Assembly (NCBI GenBank): GCA_030057555.1
Contig: JASGUU010000020.1
Coordinates: 104,777-168,776 of the forward strand
Length of the DNA stretch: 64,000 nucleotides
Reading direction: 5' to 3'
Origin: Bacillota bacterium
GTDB lineage: Bacteria > Bacillota > Clostridia > Saccharofermentanales > Fastidiosipilaceae
Below, one piece after another: positions 28,259 through 36,334 of the stretch. Position 1 is the stretch's first letter. Each line of letters starts with the position of its first letter. Position numbers and translations under genes: made by a program. The notes below the pieces were generated by a model. The model made no database searches and was not told where the DNA came from. It saw only the letters and a program-made list of their open reading frames with translations.

Positions 28259-28580
28259 GCCTCGAACGACAGAGACACCGGTCGAGCCGGATTCAGATCC
28301 CGGCCGGGAGCTTCTGGCCTCCGGTGCTGATCGCTCTTTGAACGCTTGTGGAGACTGATGAAAATCATCATAATCCACTGCTCTCCGGAGGGAAGCGGCA
28401 GGAGCTGCTGAGTGCCTGGGCTCCTGCCGGGGTAAACCCCGCACAAGTTTCCGGTTAAATTCCCGCCGGAACAGGCATAACGCCGGCCGACGTGATACCC
28501 TTGCGTGGTGTGCCGGCGCCACGCCGCGTACGCCAAAGGACTCCGCCGCAGCCGCCGGGCTGCCAGGAAGAAGGACAACC
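28259..28580. other. Gene-free GC-rich stretch
   Basis: 322 bp with no recognisable gene. It contains GC-rich inverted segments but no riboswitch consensus that I can identify. The Shine-Dalgarno-like GAAGGAC for the next gene is at its end. Confidence 0.5.
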
Positions 28581-29288
28581 ATGGCCTATCTCTATGAATC
28601 ACACTGTCATACGGGTGAATTCGGCTGGTGCGCCAAAGTACCGGCCGCCGAGCTGGTCGCCGACTACGAGGCTGCCGGCTACGACGGTGTCATCATCACC
28701 AACCACTATTTTGACCGGGGCTTCGCCGCGATGCCCGGCAACAGCTGGCCCGAGCTTATCGACATATACCTTGCCGGCTACGACGCCGCCTGCCGCGCTG
28801 TGAGCCGCCCGGACTTTCAGGTCCTGCTCGGTCTTGAGCTGCGCTTTCACGACCACATGAACGACTTCCTCGTCTACGGTGTTGACCGCGACTTTCTGCT
28901 CGCGCACCCCGAGCTCTACCGCATGACGGTCTCAAGCTTCCGCCCCTTCGCCGACCGCCACGGCCTCTGCTTCATTCAGGCTCACCCCTACCGCGAGGGC
29001 AACGAACCCGTCCCCGCCCGCCATCTCCATGGCCTCGAGGTCTACAACGGCAATCCCCGCCATGACAACGGCAACGAACTGGCCGCCGCCAGTGCCCGCC
29101 GCCACGGCCTCATCGAAACGGCCTCCAGCGACTATCACCGCAAGGAGGATCTCGGCTACGGCGGCATCTATTTCTCGGAACGCCCCAGGGGCAACCGCGA
29201 GCTCGGCCGCCAGATACTGGACGGCCTCATTTCGGGTCTCTACATCGCCGACCGCGACGATCGTCGCCGCCTCGCCGCCATCGCCTGA
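28581..29288 (+). CDS. PHP-domain metal-dependent phosphoesterase
   Basis: This 235-residue protein has PHP-domain metal ligands: the N-terminal HCHTGEFG motif (His7, His9), a central LGLELRFHDH, CFIQAHPYREGN and the late ASSDYHRKED. The fold is the PHP type seen in histidinol-phosphatases and small nucleotidases. The exact substrate is unknown. GAAGGAC lies 7 nt before the ATG. It is monocistronic and converges with the five-gene operon that ends at 29298. Confidence 0.88.
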   Translation: MAYLYESHCHTGEFGWCAKVPAAELVADYEAAGYDGVIITNHYFDRGFAAMPGNSWPELIDIYLAGYDAACRAVSRPDFQVLLGLELRFHDHMNDFLVYGVDRDFLLAHPELYRMTVSSFRPFADRHGLCFIQAHPYREGNEPVPARHLHGLEVYNGNPRHDNGNELAAASARRHGLIETASSDYHRKEDLGYGGIYFSERPRGNRELGRQILDGLISGLYIADRDDRRRLAAIA

Positions 29289-29297
29289 ATCCGCGGC

Positions 29298-29696
29298 CTA
29301 TTCCTGTACGCGGAAGGGCTGCCGCAGGATCCGGCTGACCGCATCGCAGAAGAGCGGGAACTCCGGTGGCCAGGCATCCCGCCCCTGGATGAAGAGCACG
29401 GGCTCGGGATCGAGAGCATAGAGCGAAAGCTGCCAGTTCATCTGCCAGTGCAGCGGGCTTTCGCAGCGGTCACGGTCGGGATACCAGGGCCGCCAGTTCC
29501 AGACACCGCATTCCGCCACCGTCTCCAGGAAGGTCCGGATTTCATGCTCGTGCAGAGAACGCGTGAAATCACGATTCCAGCGATTGGACTCGCGCCACTT
29601 GACGAGACCGTTGCCCAGATCAATCAGCGCACGCACGGTCCCGCGCCGCTGTACGGTCAGCTCAATTTCAACGAGGGCGATCTCGGGACGACTCAT
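29298..29696 (-). CDS. Hypothetical protein, last gene of the yebC operon
   Basis: This 132-residue protein is of no family I recognise. It is rich in Trp and Arg, with a beta-strand-like N-terminus (IALVEIELTV) and WNWRPWYPDRDRC in the middle. TAGGAG lies 9 nt upstream of the ATG at 29696, and the preceding gene stops only 11 bp before, so it is co-transcribed with the YedF/DsrE-like gene. Probably cytoplasmic. Confidence 0.65.
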   Translation of the reverse strand: MSRPEIALVEIELTVQRRGTVRALIDLGNGLVKWRESNRWNRDFTRSLHEHEIRTFLETVAECGVWNWRPWYPDRDRCESPLHWQMNWQLSLYALDPEPVLFIQGRDAWPPEFPLFCDAVSRILRQPFRVQE

Positions 29697-29707
29697 GGCA
29701 GCTTCTC

Positions 29708-30196
29708 CTAGGTCAGTGTGATCACGCGGTCGGACGTCGTCAGTATCTCCATCAGCTGCATCGAATTCAGGCTCTCCATACGGCAGAGCAGGCGGGGTGA
29801 GATGGGCGTCCCCACCTCGGCGAGCGAACGGGAACAGACCAGAAGTCTGGACCCCCGTTCGACAAGTTCAAACAGTTCATCCGCTACCGGACTCTCGCTC
29901 GACAGCAGCCGGACGGCCCCGCCGAGCAGCATGACGCCACCGGGGCGTTGCGGACAGCGTACCAGAGCGTGCAGATAATGGTGCACGAGTTCGCGGGCAA
30001 AGTCGGGCGCGAGCCCCGGGAAACGCTCGTCACGCAGCAGCAGCAGAAAAGAACTGCGCTTACCCGCGGCGGCGAGCTCGGCTACCAGCGGCAGGGGCAG
30101 CTGAAAGCCCTCTTCCGTCTCCAGCTCGCAGGCCGGCGCTGTGACCTCAACCCCTTCGGGCAGCAGACCTCCCTTTTCCCTCTGGCGCCGTCTCAT
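29708..30196 (-). CDS. YedF/DsrE-like sulfurtransferase-family protein
   Basis: This 162-residue protein has a DsrE-like fold, as in the C-terminal half of selenium-metabolism YedF. The matching region runs from FARELVHHYLHALVRCPQRPGGVMLLGGAVRLLSSES to LMEILTTSDRVITLT. In YedF-type proteins the site reads CGTC or similar; here it is VCSRSL, so one of the two usual cysteines is a serine. This may mean altered chemistry. The ATG overlaps the preceding stop (ATGA). No selenocysteine genes are nearby. An N-terminal TusA-like domain is absent. Confidence 0.7.
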   Translation of the reverse strand: MRRRQREKGGLLPEGVEVTAPACELETEEGFQLPLPLVAELAAAGKRSSFLLLLRDERFPGLAPDFARELVHHYLHALVRCPQRPGGVMLLGGAVRLLSSESPVADELFELVERGSRLLVCSRSLAEVGTPISPRLLCRMESLNSMQLMEILTTSDRVITLT

Positions 30197-30945
30197 GTCA
30201 GCCCGCTTTCTCCCTCCAGCGTCCTGATCGCCCGCGCCAGAGCGGTTTTGGACTCGCCCCAGGGCTTGTCACGGTTGCGGTAGTCAAACTTCAACGTAAA
30301 CCATTCCACCTCGGCCGCGAGCGCCTCGAGCTTCGCCCCCTGACGCTCCACGAGCCGGGAGAAAAAGGTCTTCCTGTCCGAGCGGTTCAACGTGTTCTCC
30401 GCCGTCCTCACCAGCTCCGCCAGATGCGGCAGGCAGATGGGCGGGCCCTTGTCAAAGAGTTCAGCAAATTCGGAGCTGTGAAAATACTGCCAGAAGACGA
30501 CATCATAATAGCGGCCCATGGTGTAGGCCAGTCGCTCACAGATCACGCAGGAAGTGCTGATCGCAGCGAGGTCACCCGCAATCTCGGCCGCTCCCCGCTC
30601 CTGAGACCGCCGGGAAAAAAGTCCGCCCTTCCGCTCGCTGCTCCCCTCCGCCTCGCTCAGCAGCGCCAGAATCCGCTCCCGCTGCGCGAGAAGATGCGTA
30701 TGCAGCATCAGCCCGAGCCCCAGACGGTTCTCCTGTGAGTTGTACATCCGCGTCAGATGGTCGCGGCAGAAGCCCTTCTCATTTGTCGTCTGCCTGACAT
30801 CCGGCTCCATCAGGCTGGGGCCGAGGTAGTACTCGATGAGATTGCTGTCCGTCGTCGCCTCGAGCCGGCAGAGCGGACAGAGCGTGCCCTCGGCGTGGAA
30901 GGCATCATTGACCGGGATCGTGTAGATCGTTTCCTGTTCACGCAT
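30193..30945 (-). CDS. DUF6062-like protein with cysteine pairs
   Basis: This 250-residue soluble protein has an N-terminal CPLC pair (about residues 25-28), a GFCRDHLTRMYN segment, a second CVIC (about 130-133) and CLPHLAEL. These Cys/His pairs look like a metal-binding or structural zinc arrangement and fit the DUF6062 family of Clostridia as I recall it. Function unknown. The ATG at 30945 overlaps the last codons of the P-loop/Asp23 gene and has GGGAG 7 nt upstream; a longer start at 30966 is inside the upstream gene. It lies in the yebC operon. Confidence 0.75.
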   Translation of the reverse strand: MREQETIYTIPVNDAFHAEGTLCPLCRLEATTDSNLIEYYLGPSLMEPDVRQTTNEKGFCRDHLTRMYNSQENRLGLGLMLHTHLLAQRERILALLSEAEGSSERKGGLFSRRSQERGAAEIAGDLAAISTSCVICERLAYTMGRYYDVVFWQYFHSSEFAELFDKGPPICLPHLAELVRTAENTLNRSDRKTFFSRLVERQGAKLEALAAEVEWFTLKFDYRNRDKPWGESKTALARAIRTLEGESGLT

Positions 30946-32065
30946 GGGCAGTCTCCCTTCTGGCATCCACCGGGTGGACGACGCGCACGGCGCGCACGGC
31001 CACGCTGATGATGTTGATGGCGGTATAGCGTTCGAGTTCGTGGATCAGCGTCTCCTGCAGCAGCTGCATGCTGCGCTGTGCCTCATAACCATAATGCAAA
31101 GCAATCCGGCAGTCGACCGTCACCCCGAAGACACCGGTCTCCAGCTCCACCCGCGTTACATAGGCGACGCCCTCCACCCGGGCGGCGATGAGGGCGATCA
31201 TGTGGCGCATCGCCTCGTCTGAGATGGAATAGCGGCCGAGCGTCGAGAAGGTCGGCCGCACCACCGTACGCTCCATGCTGGTATCGGCGGTTAGACCCGG
31301 CCGTTCGCGGTCGATGCGCCGCCGGAAACGGTCAATATAGGTTTGAAAGTAGCCCGAAAACTCGTGCTTGATCTCCATGCTGGGCACAGGGATCGTGTGC
31401 TGGCCCTCGGTCAGGCGCGTCATCTGTGCCAGGCGCCGCTCCTCCTCGTCGGTGACATCCTCGATGCCAATCCGCATGGCCGGGGGCTTGAGCCAGAGAT
31501 TCTCGCAGATGCGCTCGACCATGCCGTCGCTCGTCCCGAGCACCATCAGCGCCACCGGCTGCTGCTCAGCCAGCGTGCGGCGCATGGTGGCCGCCCGCGA
31601 TTCATCATAAAACAGGGCCTGCCGCACCGACTCAATCCTGGTGCCGGCGCGCTTGGCCGAAGAGCCGGCCAGAATGCGACCCCCGTGAATCAGGAGGCCG
31701 TCGTCGATCAGATAGGCGATGTTGTTCTCGCGGGCGACGCGGATGGCCTGGGTCGACTTTCCCGTCCCGCTCGGCCCGACAAAGGCGACCACGGTCACCT
31801 GCGCCAGCTGCTCGCGCTGCAGGCGCTCGATCTGCTCCTGTGTCTCGGCTTCGCGCTGCTGGGCCGCGTTCTGATAGAGGCTGATGGGGTTCAGTGCCGA
31901 CAGCTGGCTCAGGGGTCCCGTCGCGGGCTCCGGCTCGGACCAGCTCGCACGCACACCGAGTTCGGCTTCGAGCTCGGCCATCTCGGCTTCCGGCTCGCCG
32001 GCTTTCCGCCCCCGTTGTCTCGCGAGCCGTTCGCGACGACGGCGTCTGAACCAGCTCAGCCCCAT
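30938..32065 (-). CDS. P-loop NTPase fused to an Asp23-like domain
   Basis: This 375-residue protein has a basic N-terminus (RRRRRERLARQRGRK), a Glu-rich coiled stretch, and Walker A FVGPSGTGKST at residues 95-105. A nucleotide-binding core follows to about 250, including LMVLGTSDGMVE. From about 270, the segment GRYSISDEAMRHMIALIAARVEGV, then EVRVELETGVF-type strands and an amphipathic helix ending in AVRAVRVV, resembles the Asp23/Gls24 envelope-stress domain. The fusion is unusual and the domain order is clear. The basic and coiled N-terminus may attach to membrane or nucleic acid. It is 14 bp from yebC and co-transcribed with it. Function unknown. Confidence 0.72.
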   Translation of the reverse strand: MGLSWFRRRRRERLARQRGRKAGEPEAEMAELEAELGVRASWSEPEPATGPLSQLSALNPISLYQNAAQQREAETQEQIERLQREQLAQVTVVAFVGPSGTGKSTQAIRVARENNIAYLIDDGLLIHGGRILAGSSAKRAGTRIESVRQALFYDESRAATMRRTLAEQQPVALMVLGTSDGMVERICENLWLKPPAMRIGIEDVTDEEERRLAQMTRLTEGQHTIPVPSMEIKHEFSGYFQTYIDRFRRRIDRERPGLTADTSMERTVVRPTFSTLGRYSISDEAMRHMIALIAARVEGVAYVTRVELETGVFGVTVDCRIALHYGYEAQRSMQLLQETLIHELERYTAINIISVAVRAVRVVHPVDARRETAHA

Positions 32066-32079
32066 CGCGCTAGCTCCCC

Positions 32080-32832
32080 CTACTCTTCGTCATCATCAGG
32101 CCGGTTCCAGTTGTGCCAGACATCCTGCACGTCATCGTTGTCATCCAGGCGGTCGATCAGGCGGTTGAGCTGCTCGACAACGTCAGCATCGTCCACATCA
32201 ATCCAGCTGTCCGGAGTCGGGCGGACCGCCGCCTCGGCGAAGCGCCAGCCGGACGCCTCGAGCGTCTCGAGAACATCGGCGAAGTCCTCCGGTACGGTAT
32301 AGATGACGTAGGTGCCCTCGTCATCCTCGAAGTCCTCGGCCCCGGCCTCGATGGCCTCCATCATCAGGACCTCGGCATCAATCTCTTCCCCGTTTCCGGG
32401 ATCGTCGAGCACCAGAATGCCGCGCTCCTGGAACATGAAGCTCACGCAGCCGGTGGTGCCGAGATTGCCACCGTGGCGGTCAAAGGCATGGCGGACATCG
32501 CCGGCGGTGCGGTTGCGGTTGTCGGTCAGTGTGCGGACGATGAAGGCCACTCCGGCCGGTCCGTAGCCCTCGTAGCGGATTTCCTCGAAGTCGGATGTGT
32601 CCATGGCGCCGGCCGCGCGCCTGATGCTGCGCTCAATGTTGTCATTCGGCATGTTCTGGCTTCTGGCCTTTGCGATGACGTCGCGCAGAGGGCGGTTGAT
32701 GTTCGGATCGGGCCCTCCGGCACGCACGGCAACCTGAATCTCGCGCCCGAGTTTCGTGTAGATTTTCGCCCGGGCAGCATCCGCAGCACCCTTTTTCCGC
32801 TTGATATTATTCCACTTGGAGTGACCTGCCAT
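32080..32832 (-). CDS. yebC: YebC/PmpR family transcriptional regulator or ribosome-associated factor
   Basis: This 250-residue protein starts MAGHSKWNNIKRKKGAAD, the universal YebC N-terminus. The family motif GPAGVAFIVRTLTDNRNRTAGDVRHAF lies near residue 105 and AAVRPTPDSWIDVDD towards the C-terminus. YebC proteins bind DNA and/or help ribosomes through polyproline stretches. The latter is pertinent here because the genome encodes Pro-rich linkers, though that link is inference. The ATG at 32832 follows AAGGAGC. It heads a five-gene operon driven by the promoter at 32869-32897. The open frame goes on upstream to 34098 but is antisense to the ATPase gene. Confidence 0.95.
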   Translation of the reverse strand: MAGHSKWNNIKRKKGAADAARAKIYTKLGREIQVAVRAGGPDPNINRPLRDVIAKARSQNMPNDNIERSIRRAAGAMDTSDFEEIRYEGYGPAGVAFIVRTLTDNRNRTAGDVRHAFDRHGGNLGTTGCVSFMFQERGILVLDDPGNGEEIDAEVLMMEAIEAGAEDFEDDEGTYVIYTVPEDFADVLETLEASGWRFAEAAVRPTPDSWIDVDDADVVEQLNRLIDRLDDNDDVQDVWHNWNRPDDDEE

Positions 32833-32868
32833 CGAAGAGCTCCTTGTCGGCAACTGATATGGTTGTTT

Positions 32869-32897
32869 ATTATAATCGACTGGTTCAATCGTAACAA
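32869..32897 (-). promoter_or_regulatory. Promoter of the yebC operon
   Basis: Minus strand TTGTTA (32897-32892), 17-bp spacer, TATAAT (32874-32869); about 30 nt to the yebC ATG. Confidence 0.7.
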
Positions 32898-32919
32898 ACC
32901 GAAAGAGAGGGTCAACGCC

Positions 32920-34242
32920 GTGGGTCCCGTCCGCGATCTGGCCGCCGACTGGCAGCCGCTCGTCATCGCCAGCCAAAGCCTCATCATCTGCCCCCAGCTC
33001 GCCGAAAGGGAACCGCTGCTGAGCCTGCTTCCCCTGCTGGGCGAGCTCGCCGCTGCCGAAAGCTGTCCTGCGCGCGCTGTCCGTCTGGCGGCACGGGCAA
33101 CCGCAGCCGTCCTCGCGGCCGATCCCGGGGGCGGACTCGACCAGGCCCTCATCGATGCCCTGCTGGATACCCGGCTCTGCCTCCCGGACGCCGGCCCCGC
33201 GCTGCGTCGGGCGGCGGCCCACGACCTCGAAATCCTGCGCGAACTCGCTTCCCTGCCCTTTCAGGCGGTGCGTTCCCGCCTCGTGCGCATGGCGGTTGCC
33301 GGCGGCGATACGCGCCTCGCCAGCTGGATCGACCGCCTGCCCGGCTGGGAATCCGGGTCTGCCGGACCTGAGACCGTCTGTCTGCCGGGCCGGGTGCGCA
33401 TGGCCGGACGCCTCAGGGAAAGACGCCTGGTGGCGGGCGGCTGGGCGGCGCTGCTGCCGGAGCTCATGGACTTCTACCGCAGTGAGGGACCGGGACCCTT
33501 CAACCGGGCCGCGGCGCTCGCCTGGGAGGGGGCGGATTTTGCCCCGCTTGACCTGCGTGAAGCCCTGCCCTGGGAGGCCCTGCTCGACTACGATGGCCGC
33601 CTCGCGCAGCTGGACGCCAATATCAGACGCTTCTGTTGCGGCGGGACGGCCCAGGACATGCTGCTGACCGGACCGCGCGGGACGGGGAAGTCGACGGCCG
33701 TACGGGCCCTCGGCAGCCGCCATGCAGACACCGGCCTGCGTCTCGTCGAGCTCCCGGCCCGCCGGGTCGCCGAGCTGCCGCTCCTGATCCGCCGCCTGCC
33801 GCCGCGTCCCCTCGCCACCCTGATTGTCATCGACGATCTGGTGCTTGAACGTGAGTCGGCAGCCTTCGGAGCCCTGAAGACCGTCCTCGAGGGCGGCCTT
33901 GAGCCGCGGCCGGAAAACGTCCTGCTCTGCGTCACCTCGAACCGCCGTCATCTGCTGCGCGAGAGCCAGCATGAGGGCGCCGATGCCCTCTTCGCCGAGG
34001 ACGAGCGTGACGAGAGGCTGAGCCTCGCCGAGCGCTTTGGCCTCATCCTTCCCTTCCGTCCGCCGACGCAGGCGGTCTACCTCGACCTCGTCCGTCATCT
34101 GGCCGCCTTCTGGGGGATCGAGGTCGATGCGGATCTGATCGAGCGCGCCATGGTCTGGAGTCAGCGCCGGCAGAGCCGCTCGCCGCGGGCGGCCGAACAG
34201 TTCCTCCGGGAAGAGCGCGCCCGCGGGGCCGCGAAGCTGTAA
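32920..34242 (+). CDS. DUF815-type AAA ATPase
   Basis: This 440-residue protein begins with GTG 32920, AGAGAGG 9 nt upstream. The first 200 residues are helical and Ala/Leu-rich with no known motif. Then comes an AAA module: Walker A GPRGTGKST at 251-259 and Walker B LIVIDDLVLE at 301-310, with SNRRHLL (sensor 1) and a C-terminal RSPRAAEQF. The layout and the DDL signature match the DUF815 family of putative ATP-binding proteins. The role is unknown. It lies 15 bp upstream of prfC in the same direction, so the two are probably one transcript. Upstream in-frame codons overlap yebC and are rejected. Confidence 0.85.
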   Translation: MGPVRDLAADWQPLVIASQSLIICPQLAEREPLLSLLPLLGELAAAESCPARAVRLAARATAAVLAADPGGGLDQALIDALLDTRLCLPDAGPALRRAAAHDLEILRELASLPFQAVRSRLVRMAVAGGDTRLASWIDRLPGWESGSAGPETVCLPGRVRMAGRLRERRLVAGGWAALLPELMDFYRSEGPGPFNRAAALAWEGADFAPLDLREALPWEALLDYDGRLAQLDANIRRFCCGGTAQDMLLTGPRGTGKSTAVRALGSRHADTGLRLVELPARRVAELPLLIRRLPPRPLATLIVIDDLVLERESAAFGALKTVLEGGLEPRPENVLLCVTSNRRHLLRESQHEGADALFAEDERDERLSLAERFGLILPFRPPTQAVYLDLVRHLAAFWGIEVDADLIERAMVWSQRRQSRSPRAAEQFLREERARGAAKL

Positions 34243-34257
34243 GAAAAGAGAGTTGCC

Positions 34258-35886
34258 ATGTCATCCTCCGCCGATGCGGCACGGATCCGCGAAATCCAGC
34301 GCCGCCGCACCTTTGCCATCATCTCGCACCCCGACGCGGGTAAGACGACCATGACCGAGAAGCTGCTCCTCTACGGCGGGGCGATCCACCTCGCCGGCTC
34401 GGTCAAGTCGCGGAAGGCCCAGCGCCATGCCACCAGCGACTGGATGGAGATTGAGAAACAGCGCGGTATCAGCGTCACCAGCTCGGTCATGCAGTTCGAG
34501 TACGACGGCTACTGCATCAACATCCTCGACACTCCGGGCCACCAGGATTTCTCGGAGGACACGTACCGGACTTTGCATGCAGCCGATGCCGCCGTCATGC
34601 TGCTCGACGGCGCCCGGGGCGTGGAGCCGCAGACCATCAAGCTCTTTCATGTCTGCCGTATGCGGGGCATTCCGATTTTTACCTTCATCAACAAAATGGA
34701 CCGGGCTGCGAAGCCGCCCTTCGACCTGATGGACGAGCTCGAGAAGGTGCTCGGCATCGAGAGCTATCCGATGAACTGGCCGATCGGGATCCACGGTGAT
34801 TTCTTCGGCATCTACGACCGCCGCCGCGGCCAGGTGCTGCGCTTCGATTCCGGCGGCACGCACGGGCGCGACCGCGTGGCGATGGAGACACTGGGGCTCG
34901 ACGATCCGCGCCTCGAGGAGCTGGTGGGCGACCGGGAGATGGTGGCGCAGCTGCGCGAGGATGTGGAGCTGCTCGATATCGCCGGTGACGACTTCGACCA
35001 TGAGCGCGTGCAGAAGGGTCTCCTGACGCCGCTCTTCTTCGGTTCGGCGCTGACAAATTTCGGCGTCGAGCCCTTTCTCCAGGCCTTTCTCGAGCTGGCG
35101 CCGCCGCCCGCCACCCGCGAAAGCTCGGAAGGGCCCGTGCCGGCAACCGATCCGCGCTTCAGCGGCTTCGTGTTCAAGATCCAGGCCAACATGAATCCCG
35201 AGCACCGCGACCGGCTGGCCTTCATTCGCATCTGCTCGGGGGCCTACGAGCGCAACATGACGGTGCGCCATGTCCGTGAGGGGCGTGAGATCCGCCTCGC
35301 CCAGCCGCAGCAGTTTCTGGCCCAGGAGCGCCATGTGGTCGAGGAGGCCTATGCCGGCGACATCATCGGCGTCTTCGATCCGGGGCAGTTCCGCATCGGC
35401 GACAGTCTGGTCTCGGGATCATCAGACCTCAGCTTCGAGGGCATTCCGAGCTTCCCGCCCGAGCACTTCGCCCTCGTCGCGGCGAGCGACAGCATGAAGC
35501 GCAAGGCCTTTGTCAAAGGCATCGAGCAGCTGGCCCAGGAGGGCGCGGTGCAGCTCTACCAGCGACCGGATGTCGGCACCGAGACCTATGTGGTCGGCGT
35601 GGTCGGCGTGCTCCAGCTCGATGTGCTCGAGCATCGCCTGCTGGGGGAGTACCGGGTGCCGATCCGCCGCCGGGCGCTCGACTACCGCTTCGCCCGCTGG
35701 ATCCGGCGCGGGGACGACGGCTGGCGCGGGAGCGATCCCTTTGCAGGGCTTAATCTGACCTCGACAACCATGCCGGTGCTGGACCGCAACGGCGATCCTG
35801 TCCTGCTCTTTGAATCCGACTGGGCGATCAACTGGGCGCGGGAGCGCAATCCCGGTCTGGAACTGCTCGAGATTAACGAGCGCTAG
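34258..35886 (+). CDS. prfC: Peptide chain release factor 3 (GTPase)
   Basis: This 542-residue translational GTPase has G1 SHPDAGKTT near residue 23, DTPGHQDFSEDTYRTL (G3) and NKMDR (G4). It then shows the RF3-specific region with PIGIHGDFFGIYDRRRGQ and the C-terminal ERNPGLELLEINER. RF3 removes RF1/RF2 from the ribosome after termination. The length matches the family (about 530). The ATG at 34258 has GAGAGTT upstream, weaker than usual; coupling to the ATPase gene may help. Its last 14 bp overlap the converging fur-family gene. Confidence 0.96.
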   Translation: MSSSADAARIREIQRRRTFAIISHPDAGKTTMTEKLLLYGGAIHLAGSVKSRKAQRHATSDWMEIEKQRGISVTSSVMQFEYDGYCINILDTPGHQDFSEDTYRTLHAADAAVMLLDGARGVEPQTIKLFHVCRMRGIPIFTFINKMDRAAKPPFDLMDELEKVLGIESYPMNWPIGIHGDFFGIYDRRRGQVLRFDSGGTHGRDRVAMETLGLDDPRLEELVGDREMVAQLREDVELLDIAGDDFDHERVQKGLLTPLFFGSALTNFGVEPFLQAFLELAPPPATRESSEGPVPATDPRFSGFVFKIQANMNPEHRDRLAFIRICSGAYERNMTVRHVREGREIRLAQPQQFLAQERHVVEEAYAGDIIGVFDPGQFRIGDSLVSGSSDLSFEGIPSFPPEHFALVAASDSMKRKAFVKGIEQLAQEGAVQLYQRPDVGTETYVVGVVGVLQLDVLEHRLLGEYRVPIRRRALDYRFARWIRRGDDGWRGSDPFAGLNLTSTTMPVLDRNGDPVLLFESDWAINWARERNPGLELLEINER

Positions 35887-36334
35887 CCCGGCAGTCGGCG
35901 CAGCGGCCGTAGAGCTCGACCTTGTGGTCTTCGAGTTCGAAGCCGATGGCCTCCAGCTCGGCCTGCGGCAGATCCAGCGGGCAGACCGCGAGGGGGATGA
36001 GGCGGCGGCAGACGAGGCAGACGGCGAAGTGGCGGTGGGCGCGGTGGAGCAGGCGGTAGCTTGATCCCCCGAGACCGGGCAGCGGCTCGGAGGCGGCGAG
36101 TCCCGCTTCGACAAAACATTCCAGCGTGCGGTAGACAGTGGAGAGCCAGCAGGCCCCACCGTCATTTTCTGCCTCGAGCCGGGCATGGACTTCCTGCGCC
36201 GTCAGGGCGCGGCCCTCTGCATCAAGGACACGATAGACGGCGGCGCGCTGGGCAGTATAGCGGATGCTGTGGCGCTTGAGAGCGGCGCGGGCCATGTCGC
36301 TTTCCGGCTGCACCCTGCGTTCTGGCGGCTTCAT
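35873..36334 (-). CDS. zur: Fur-family regulator, probably Zur
   Basis: This 153-residue protein has a winged-helix region (RYTAQRAAVYRVLDAEGRALTAQEVHARL) and the Zn-site cysteines CLVC (106, 109) and CADC (145, 148), plus HRAHRHFAV. Its gene overlaps the stop of znuB (ATGA) in an operon with the zinc-type ABC ATPase and permease, so a zinc-sensing repressor role is likely, although the symbol is by context. AGGAG lies about 8 nt upstream of the ATG. The 3-prime end overlaps prfC, converging, by 14 bp. Confidence 0.85.
   Translation of the reverse strand: MKPPERRVQPESDMARAALKRHSIRYTAQRAAVYRVLDAEGRALTAQEVHARLEAENDGGACWLSTVYRTLECFVEAGLAASEPLPGLGGSSYRLLHRAHRHFAVCLVCRRLIPLAVCPLDLPQAELEAIGFELEDHKVELYGRCADCRASAR

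Noticed and set aside
28380..28580. Possible riboswitch in the GC-rich leader before the PHP gene
   Set aside because: I looked for B12, FMN, SAM and TPP box consensus and found none. Only generic GC-rich pairing.
32833..34098. Upstream extension of the yebC frame
   Set aside because: YebC proteins start at MAGHSKW; the extension is antisense to the DUF815-type ATPase.
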